A DNA stretch of 18,705 nucleotides from JBFMDU01 sp034431935 (GTDB lineage: Bacteria; Chloroflexota; Dehalococcoidia; GIF9; JBFMDU01), in assembly GCA_034431935.1 (NCBI GenBank), contig DAOUCU010000082.1, positions 1 through 18,705 of the forward strand, in the 5' to 3' direction. The position numbers and the translations under genes were made by a program. The notes beneath the pieces are model-generated. The model was not told where the DNA came from. It ran no database searches and saw nothing but the letters and a program-made list of their open reading frames with translations. Of this stretch, positions 13,982 through 18,705 are shown piece after piece (position 1 is the stretch's first letter; each line of letters begins with the position of its first letter).

Positions 13982-16900
13982 TCATTGTGATAGAACCGAG
14001 CCGGCCGAACCGGCCAGCTCATTCAGCAACTCCCTCAGCATGTCCTGCCACGGGTCGCGCATATTATGGGTGTCCAGCCGCACCTGTCCAATACCAGTTC
14101 GCACCCGCCCACGATAGCGCTCCGGCGTAACCCGGACCGGCCGCTCCTTCCGCTGCTCAGTCAGTTGCAGGACAACATACTCATGATCCCAGGAGATGCT
14201 CTCAATACCAGCATCCCGAGCCAGCAGTCTTGCCTCGACCACGAACAGCAGGTTGGCCACCGGCGCCGGCAGAGGACCAAAACGGTCAGCCAGTTCTTTT
14301 CTCATGTCATCAACCTGCTCCAACCGTTGCATCCGCGTCAGACGGTAATACAGGGAAACGCGGGCGTCCTCGTCCTCCACATAGTCCTTCGGGATATGTG
14401 CCGAAAGCGGCAAATCAACCGAGGGAAGCTCTACCGGTTTCAGAGATACCTCTGCAGGAGCGCCTTTCTCTTTCAACTCGGCCACGGCCTCCCCGAGCAA
14501 CCGGCAGTACAGGTCGAAGCCAACGGCGGCGATGTGGCCGCTCTGCTCGACACCGAGCAGGTTCCCTGCCCCGCGTATTTCCAAATCCCTGAGGGCGATG
14601 CCGAAGCCGGCGCCAAGCTCGGTAAACTCAAAAATGGTCCGCAAACGCCGGGTCGCCTGCGGCGTCAGCCGCTTGTCTCTGGGGTACAGGAAATAGGCGG
14701 CGGCGCGGTCAACTCCGCGTCCAACCCTGCCGCGCAACTGGTGCAGTTGCGTCAGCCCGAGCCGGTCGGAATCGGTGACAATCAGGGTATTGACGTTGGG
14801 CATGTCCAGTCCGGACTCGATGATGGTTGTCGAGACCAGCACATCAGCTTCGCCCGCGGCGAACTTCATCATGATTTCCTCGAGTTGTTCCTCCGGCATC
14901 TGACCATGGGCTACGGCGATCCTTGCCTCGGGCACCAGCGCCTGAAGCCTGGCGGCTACGCCGCCGATACTATGGACACGGTTGTGGACGACGAAGACCT
15001 GGCCGCCACGCTCGAGCTCGCGCACGATGGCCTGCCGCACCAGGCTGTCGTCATACTGGCCGACGTGCGTCCTGATGGGCAGGCGCTCGTCCGGTGGGGT
15101 CTCAATGGTGCTCATGTCCCGGACACCGACCATTGACATGTAGAGTGTCCTCGGAATGGGCGTAGCACTCAGCGTCAGCACGTCCACCTCACGCTTCATC
15201 TGCTTGAGGCGTTCCTTGTGAGCGACGCCGAAGCGCTGTTCCTCGTCAATAATGACCAGCCCAAGGTCTCTAAAAACCACATCTTTCTGGAGCAGGCGGT
15301 GGGTACCGATGCAGATGTCGACACTGCCAGCGGCAAGCCCCTCAACAATACTCCGCTCTTCTTTGGAGCTGCAGAAGCGGCTGAGCATTGCCACCCTGAC
15401 CGGGTAGGCCTGAAGTCTCTCAGTGAAGGTCGTGTAATGCTGTTGGGCAAGGATGGTTGTCGGCACCAGCATCGCCACCTGCTTGCCGTCCATCACCGCC
15501 TTGAAGGCAGCACGCAGGGCCACCTCGGTCTTGCCGTAACCGACATCGCCGCATATCAGCCGGTCCATGGCGCGGGGTTTTTCCATGTCTTCTTTGACGG
15601 CACGGACCGCTTCAAGCTGGTCAGGCGTTTCCACGTAGGGAAAGGCCGCCTCCATCTCCTGCTGCCACAATGTATCGGGCGAGAAGGCATGGCCCGGCGT
15701 GGCTTCGCGCGCCGCGTAAAGCTGTAGGAGGTCGCGGGCGATTTCCTCCACCGCCTTCTTGACCTTTGTCCTGGTCCTGGTCCACTCCTGAGTACCGAGG
15801 CGATTCAGTGCCGGCGGCTCATCGCCGGTACCGACGTACCGGCTCACCCGGTCAATACGGTCGACCGGCACGTAGAGCTTATCGCCCTGAGAATACTCCA
15901 GCACCAGGTACTCGCGCTCGGTCCCATTCTGTGATTGTTTGACCAGTCCGACGAACCGACCGATGCCGTGTTCGACATGGACGATGTAGTCGCCGGGATG
16001 CAGCTGGCTAAGAAGAGTCTGCCAGCGAACCGGGCGCTTCTGAACCTGCCGGCGCTGTTTAACGAAACCGAAGATTTCCCGGTCGCTCAAGAGACGGAGA
16101 CTGCCGTCAATTGCCCACCCTTCAGCGACCGAGCCCTGAAGGAGCGTCAATGACCCCGGCTGGGGCAACTGGCAAAGCTCGGCCAGCGGTGCGGCGACAA
16201 CGTCATTCTCCTGAAGGTATTCCGAAAGCCGGCGCGCCTGATGGCTGATAATGATAGTCCGCGAGCCATCCCGGGGCAGAGCTTTAAGTGCCTTAACGAA
16301 CTCTTCAAGCCTGCCGCCGTACGATGGCACCGGCGTGAACGGCAGTACCGGAGCCTCACCGGACCATGGCAGGAGCTCCAGTACCCGGCTTCGCTGTGCT
16401 ATCGCCGCCTCCAGCAGTTCACGCAATTGCCTTTCCAACGCCTGCTCGACAGCCCCCGGGTTATCAAGCACGAGGAGCCCCTCGGCCGACAGATAATCAA
16501 GAAGGGTCCCGGTCATACTCTCAGGTAACTCCCGCGCGGGTACGATATGGACCGCGTCGAGCCGGTTCAGGGAACGCTGCGTCCTGGGGTCGAAGGTCCG
16601 GATGGTCTCAACCCGGTTGCCTGTGAACTCAACGCGGAACGGGTACTCCGCATGAGGAGAGAATACGTCAACTATGCCGCCGCGGCGGCCAACCGCGCCA
16701 GGGACTTCCACTGTTGGCTCGACTTCGTAGCCATTCCTCCGGAGTGTTTCGAGGAGCGCCATCGGGTCAACGTAATCACCCGGCTTTAACACCACCTCGG
16801 CCGAGATGAAAGTCTCGCGGGCCATGGCCGGCCCCGCTGCAGCCTCAGCCGAGGCCACCACCAGCGGTGGTGTATCTCCGTCATGAGTTATCACCAGGGC

Positions 16901-17224
16901 GGCCAGAGTCTTCAGTCTGTCACCTGCCCCCTCAGTCAGAACTCCGTCTTCCGTATCGGGTGTAAACTCAGGGAACAGTTTCGGTGACGCCGCCGGCGGC
17001 CACCATACCGTAAGCTGGTCATAAAGCCGGCGGGCAAATTCGTAGTCGGGCGTGATGACCAGCACCGGCACACCCAGCTGTTGATAAAGAAAAGCCAGCA
17101 AATAGGGCTGGGCAGCCTTGAGCACGGTGACACGCGGCCTGGCATTGGTCCGGCGCAGGTCGTCTGACAGGCCTTTCAGGGCAGCCTGTTCGCTTGCCAG
17201 CGGGAGGAGACAGGAAAGGTCCAT
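13982..17224 (-). CDS. mfd: Transcription-repair coupling factor
   Basis: 1080 aa from ATG 17224. Mfd is an ATP-dependent DNA translocase that pushes or releases stalled RNA polymerase and recruits UvrA for excision repair. Order: a UvrB-like N-terminal region (GAVGRRGGIVDVFSPH near 176-191); the RNA-polymerase-interacting CarD-like domain (PGDYIVHVEHGIGRFVGL near 410-427, then KLYVPVDRIDRVSRYVG); Walker A GDVGYGKTE near 559-567; DEEQRFG near 660-666; SATPIPRTLYMSM; and the translocation motif with QLHQLRGRVGRG ending near 837, then the TRCF C-terminal domain. The frame is open to 17317, but that extension would overlap proB and its promoter, and the family opening LSCLLPL follows the 17224 start. 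There is no Shine-Dalgarno; a promoter about 12 nt upstream suggests a near-leaderless mRNA. Confidence 0.96.
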   Translation of the reverse strand: MDLSCLLPLASEQAALKGLSDDLRRTNARPRVTVLKAAQPYLLAFLYQQLGVPVLVITPDYEFARRLYDQLTVWWPPAASPKLFPEFTPDTEDGVLTEGAGDRLKTLAALVITHDGDTPPLVVASAEAAAGPAMARETFISAEVVLKPGDYVDPMALLETLRRNGYEVEPTVEVPGAVGRRGGIVDVFSPHAEYPFRVEFTGNRVETIRTFDPRTQRSLNRLDAVHIVPARELPESMTGTLLDYLSAEGLLVLDNPGAVEQALERQLRELLEAAIAQRSRVLELLPWSGEAPVLPFTPVPSYGGRLEEFVKALKALPRDGSRTIIISHQARRLSEYLQENDVVAAPLAELCQLPQPGSLTLLQGSVAEGWAIDGSLRLLSDREIFGFVKQRRQVQKRPVRWQTLLSQLHPGDYIVHVEHGIGRFVGLVKQSQNGTEREYLVLEYSQGDKLYVPVDRIDRVSRYVGTGDEPPALNRLGTQEWTRTRTKVKKAVEEIARDLLQLYAAREATPGHAFSPDTLWQQEMEAAFPYVETPDQLEAVRAVKEDMEKPRAMDRLICGDVGYGKTEVALRAAFKAVMDGKQVAMLVPTTILAQQHYTTFTERLQAYPVRVAMLSRFCSSKEERSIVEGLAAGSVDICIGTHRLLQKDVVFRDLGLVIIDEEQRFGVAHKERLKQMKREVDVLTLSATPIPRTLYMSMVGVRDMSTIETPPDERLPIRTHVGQYDDSLVRQAIVRELERGGQVFVVHNRVHSIGGVAARLQALVPEARIAVAHGQMPEEQLEEIMMKFAAGEADVLVSTTIIESGLDMPNVNTLIVTDSDRLGLTQLHQLRGRVGRGVDRAAAYFLYPRDKRLTPQATRRLRTIFEFTELGAGFGIALRDLEIRGAGNLLGVEQSGHIAAVGFDLYCRLLGEAVAELKEKGAPAEVSLKPVELPSVDLPLSAHIPKDYVEDEDARVSLYYRLTRMQRLEQVDDMRKELADRFGPLPAPVANLLFVVEARLLARDAGIESISWDHEYVVLQLTEQRKERPVRVTPERYRGRVRTGIGQVRLDTHNMRDPWQDMLRELLNELAGSAGSVLSQ

Positions 17225-17235
17225 AACAACGTTGT

Positions 17236-17264
17236 ATGGTATGTTAAACGCGTGTTGCTGGCAA
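17236..17264 (-). promoter_or_regulatory. Promoter candidate for mfd
   Basis: On the minus strand, TTGCCA (17264-17259, 5 of 6), a 17-nt spacer and TACCAT (17241-17236, 4 of 6). Predicted +1 near 17229 leaves a leader of about 5 nt before ATG 17224. It lies back to back with the proB promoter. Confidence 0.45.
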
Positions 17265-17302
17265 ACAGAGAATCCGGCGACCGGGGCAGTACGTACTCCC
17301 TG

Positions 17303-17311
17303 TGCTATAAT
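17303..17311 (+). promoter_or_regulatory. Perfect extended -10 promoter for proB
   Basis: TGCTATAAT is a full TGnTATAAT extended -10. The -35 position (about 17283-17288) has no good match, which extended -10 promoters tolerate. Predicted +1 at about 17317-17319 is 1-3 nt from ATG 17320. Confidence 0.6.
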
Positions 17312-17319
17312 TCCCAACC

Positions 17320-18459
17320 ATGCAGCGCAACAACTACCATAGGATTGTCGCCAAGTTCGGCACCAGCCTGCTCACCGGCGGCACAGAACAGCTCGACCTT
17401 AAAGTCATGTCGAGCCTTGTCGCCCAGGTGGCGCAGTTGCGCCGCGAGGGCAAGGAGGTTGTCATCGTCACTTCCGGGGCCATCGCCGCCGGCCGGCAAA
17501 AGCTTGGTATCAGCCGCAAAGAGAGCAAAGAGAAGGAGCAAAAAGGCCTTCCCTTTAAGCAGGTGCTGGCGGCCGTTGGTCAGAGCTACCTGATGCAGAC
17601 CTATGAACAGCTTTTCAGCTGGTATAACCTGACGGTGGCCCAGGCCTTACTGACCAAGGCCGACCTCGCCGACCGCGCCGGCTATCTCAATGCCCGGAAT
17701 ACTTTGCTGGCACTAATCGAGATGGGCGTTATCGCCATCGTTAACGAAAACGATGTTGTGGCCATCGACGAAATCGAGACCGCCAAGTTTGGCGACAACG
17801 ACAATCTTTCGGCGACCGTAGCCAACCTGGTCGACGCCGACCTGCTGGTGCTTCTGACCAACATCGACGGCCTGTACACAGCCGACCCGCGTAAAGATGC
17901 CGCGGCCCGCCTGATACCCCGCGTCGAGAAGATTGACGCCGAACTGGAGCGGCTGGTTAGCGGCACCACCGATGATCTGGGCACCGGCGGCATGGTGACC
18001 AAGCTGGAAGCGGCCCGGCTGGCGACCAGTTCCGGCATCACCATGGTCATCGCCAACGGTCACAGGCCGGACGTACTGACACACGCCGCCGCTGGCCAGA
18101 TAGAGGGCACACTTTTCCTGCCTCAAACATCGCGCCTTGAAGCCAAGAAGCGCTGGTTGCTCTGCGGTCTGGCATGCAAGGGCCGGGTGACCATCGATAA
18201 AGGCGCTCTCGGTGCCCTCAAGGACCAAAACAAAAGCCTGCTCCCAGCCGGCATCACCACTGTTGCCGGCGACTTCCAGCGCGGAGACATCGTGGACATC
18301 CTCGATGATTCCGGCAGACATGTCGGAAGCGGTATTGTCAACTATAGCGCGGCCGATCTCATTAAGATAAAAGGTATCCATTCAGATAAGATCGCCGAGG
18401 TACTCGGCTATGAATACGGCGACGAGGCGATACACCGGAATAATATGGTGGTGGGATAG
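17320..18459 (+). CDS. proB: Glutamate 5-kinase
   Basis: 379 aa, full length with PUA domain. It phosphorylates glutamate to gamma-glutamyl phosphate, the first and normally proline-inhibited step of proline synthesis. The amino-acid-kinase domain (about 8-260) shows VAKFGTSLLTGG at 10-21, TSGAIAAGR at 51-59, VNENDVV at 141-147, KFGDNDNLSA at 156-165, LTNIDGLYTADP at 179-190 and DLGTGGMVTK at 219-228. The C-terminal PUA domain (about 285-370) includes GRVTIDKGA at 288-296 and IVNYSAADLIKIKG. The sequence directly before ATG 17320 (TTCCCAACC) has no Shine-Dalgarno, and the perfect extended -10 ends 8 nt upstream, so the mRNA is probably leaderless. It is divergent from mfd. ProA is not visible in the window. 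Confidence 0.97.
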   Translation: MQRNNYHRIVAKFGTSLLTGGTEQLDLKVMSSLVAQVAQLRREGKEVVIVTSGAIAAGRQKLGISRKESKEKEQKGLPFKQVLAAVGQSYLMQTYEQLFSWYNLTVAQALLTKADLADRAGYLNARNTLLALIEMGVIAIVNENDVVAIDEIETAKFGDNDNLSATVANLVDADLLVLLTNIDGLYTADPRKDAAARLIPRVEKIDAELERLVSGTTDDLGTGGMVTKLEAARLATSSGITMVIANGHRPDVLTHAAAGQIEGTLFLPQTSRLEAKKRWLLCGLACKGRVTIDKGALGALKDQNKSLLPAGITTVAGDFQRGDIVDILDDSGRHVGSGIVNYSAADLIKIKGIHSDKIAEVLGYEYGDEAIHRNNMVVG

Positions 18460-18496
18460 AGAACGCCTCTCGGAGAGCCCGGAGAAGCCCGCCCCA

Positions 18497-18552
18497 TTTT
18501 ATTAAAACTCCTCTTTCTCAGCAAAGGGAAAGGGGCAGGAGGTTTAGTAAAG
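18497..18552. repeat. Imperfect palindrome downstream of proB
   Basis: TTTTATTAAAACTCCT (18497-18512) pairs with AGGAGGTTTAGTAAAG (18537-18552) at 13 of 16 positions. Inside, CTTTCTC (18513-18519) pairs with GGGAAAG (18526-18532, one G-T pair) around an AGCAAA loop; GGGC at 18533-18536 forms a bulge. It could act as a terminator-like structure for proB (no T-run follows the stem on the plus strand), but it resembles the hairpin-plus-GGGCAGG pattern at 6593-6620, so a dispersed repeat is likely. Confidence 0.5.
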
Positions 18553-18569
18553 ATGTGGTGGATACCCTG

Positions 18570-18578
18570 TGTTAGAAT
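18570..18578 (+). promoter_or_regulatory. Extended -10 candidate for the small ORF after proB
   Basis: TGTTAGAAT (TGn plus TAGAAT, 5 of 6 to TATAAT). No good -35. Predicted +1 is about 18585, which is the A of the ATG of the small ORF. Confidence 0.4.
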
Positions 18579-18584
18579 AGAGGT

Positions 18585-18686
18585 ATGTCTAAAAACTCTA
18601 TAATAAGGTTGCCATTTGCACCTATTCCGCCCTTACACTATCCGTTTCTTCCTTTTGTATACAATTCGCCTTTGAGGGGTGGATGA
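18585..18686 (+). CDS. Possible 33-aa proline-rich leader peptide
   Basis: ATG at 18585 to TGA at 18684-18686 gives 33 residues, 7 of them proline (including IPP near 14-16) and otherwise hydrophobic or aromatic. I recognise no family. Support is positional: the start lies 7 nt after an extended -10, and the stop overlaps the next start (ATGA at 18683-18686), the arrangement of a translated leader or upstream ORF. Its place just after proB makes a proline-sensing role conceivable. Against it: a 33-codon ORF can arise by chance, and the region is pyrimidine-rich, which favours Pro, Phe and Leu codons by composition. Confidence 0.3.
   Translation: MSKNSIIRLPFAPIPPLHYPFLPFVYNSPLRGG
18658..18663 (+). 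promoter_or_regulatory. Weak -10 candidate in a TTGTATACAA palindrome
   Basis: TATACA lies inside the perfect 10-bp palindrome TTGTATACAA (18655-18664). TTACAC at 18633-18638 is 19 nt upstream as a poor -35. If used, +1 near 18670 would serve the gene starting at 18683/18686 and bypass the small ORF. The palindrome might alternatively be an operator. Confidence 0.25.
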
Positions 18687-18705
18687 TGAATGGGTGGGAA
18701 CCTCT
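18683..18705 (+). CDS. Start of an unidentified gene running off the window
   Basis: ATGATGAATGGGTGGGAACC opens a frame (MMNGWEP, or MNGWEP from 18686) to the edge. GAGGGG at 18674-18679 lies 3 or 6 nt upstream, a proper Shine-Dalgarno distance for ATG 18686. Seven residues are too few to name a family; proA is common after proB but cannot be claimed here. Confidence 0.4.

Noticed and set aside
17225..17317. 31-residue N-terminal extension of Mfd
   Set aside because: It would overlap the proB promoter region, has no family similarity, and ATG 17224 matches the usual Mfd opening.
18585..18686. Annotating the 33-aa ORF as a secure gene
   Set aside because: Kept only as a low-confidence feature: its length and the pyrimidine-rich composition are compatible with chance.

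Overview
The window is a GC-rich (roughly 60%), gene-dense bacterial chromosome segment made of housekeeping genes on both strands, with very short intergenic gaps. I see no phage, IS element, CRISPR array, rRNA or tRNA. Gene content and style (ComEC, CvpA, CoaX, CoaBC, NnrDE, a two-gene MsrB/MsrA pair, a YhhQ queuosine-precursor carrier, and small palindromic intergenic repeats) fit a free-living anaerobic or microaerophilic bacterium. My best guess is a Chloroflexota lineage near Dehalococcoidia, but this rests on resemblance and was not searched.

Layout. Plus strand, 1-6517: a possible tail of an upstream gene (ends 27), ubiX (flavin prenyltransferase), a ~160-nt gap carrying a promoter-like box, a YhhQ-type queuosine precursor transporter, a Mut7-C-type RNase-fold/zinc-ribbon protein, an AcuC/histone-deacetylase-like amidohydrolase (ATGA overlap with the previous gene), bifunctional NAD(P)HX repair enzyme Nnr, a divergent GalT-like protein and coaX. 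A compound palindromic repeat (6519-6626) then leads directly into coaBC, whose ribosome-binding site lies in the flank of the repeat. Another repeat, with two arms head to head (about 7848-7930), precedes comEC (7951-10377).

Minus strand, 10384-17224: comEC converges on cvpA with a 6-nt gap. cvpA is the second gene of a pair with a small DUF5658-like membrane protein that has its own good promoter. Upstream of that pair runs a tight unit mfd -> msrB -> msrA -> CocE/NonD-type lipoprotein hydrolase. mfd is divergent from proB (17320-18459, plus), with a ~95-nt promoter region between them. After proB come a palindromic repeat, a tiny proline-rich ORF (18585-18686) and the first codons of a further gene that leaves the window.

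How the genes work together. Several are cofactor and damage-repair functions: CoaX and CoaBC cover the first three steps of CoA synthesis, Nnr repairs damaged NAD(P)H, UbiX makes prenyl-FMN, MsrA/MsrB repair methionine sulfoxide, and Mfd clears stalled RNA polymerase and recruits excision repair.

I found no convincing undescribed multi-gene system. The most interesting signal is at the start codons. At proB, mfd, the DUF5658 gene and the tiny ORF after proB, and more weakly at ubiX and comEC, a -10-like box lies about 5-12 nt before the start codon with no Shine-Dalgarno sequence. This is the arrangement expected for leaderless mRNAs. Other genes here (nnr, coaX, msrB, coaBC) have clear Shine-Dalgarno sites. 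The second most interesting item is the proline-rich mini-ORF just downstream of the proline-biosynthesis gene proB, which may be a leader peptide coupled to the next gene. Third, the ComEC metallo-beta-lactamase-like domain lacks the first two histidines of its HxHxDH metal motif.
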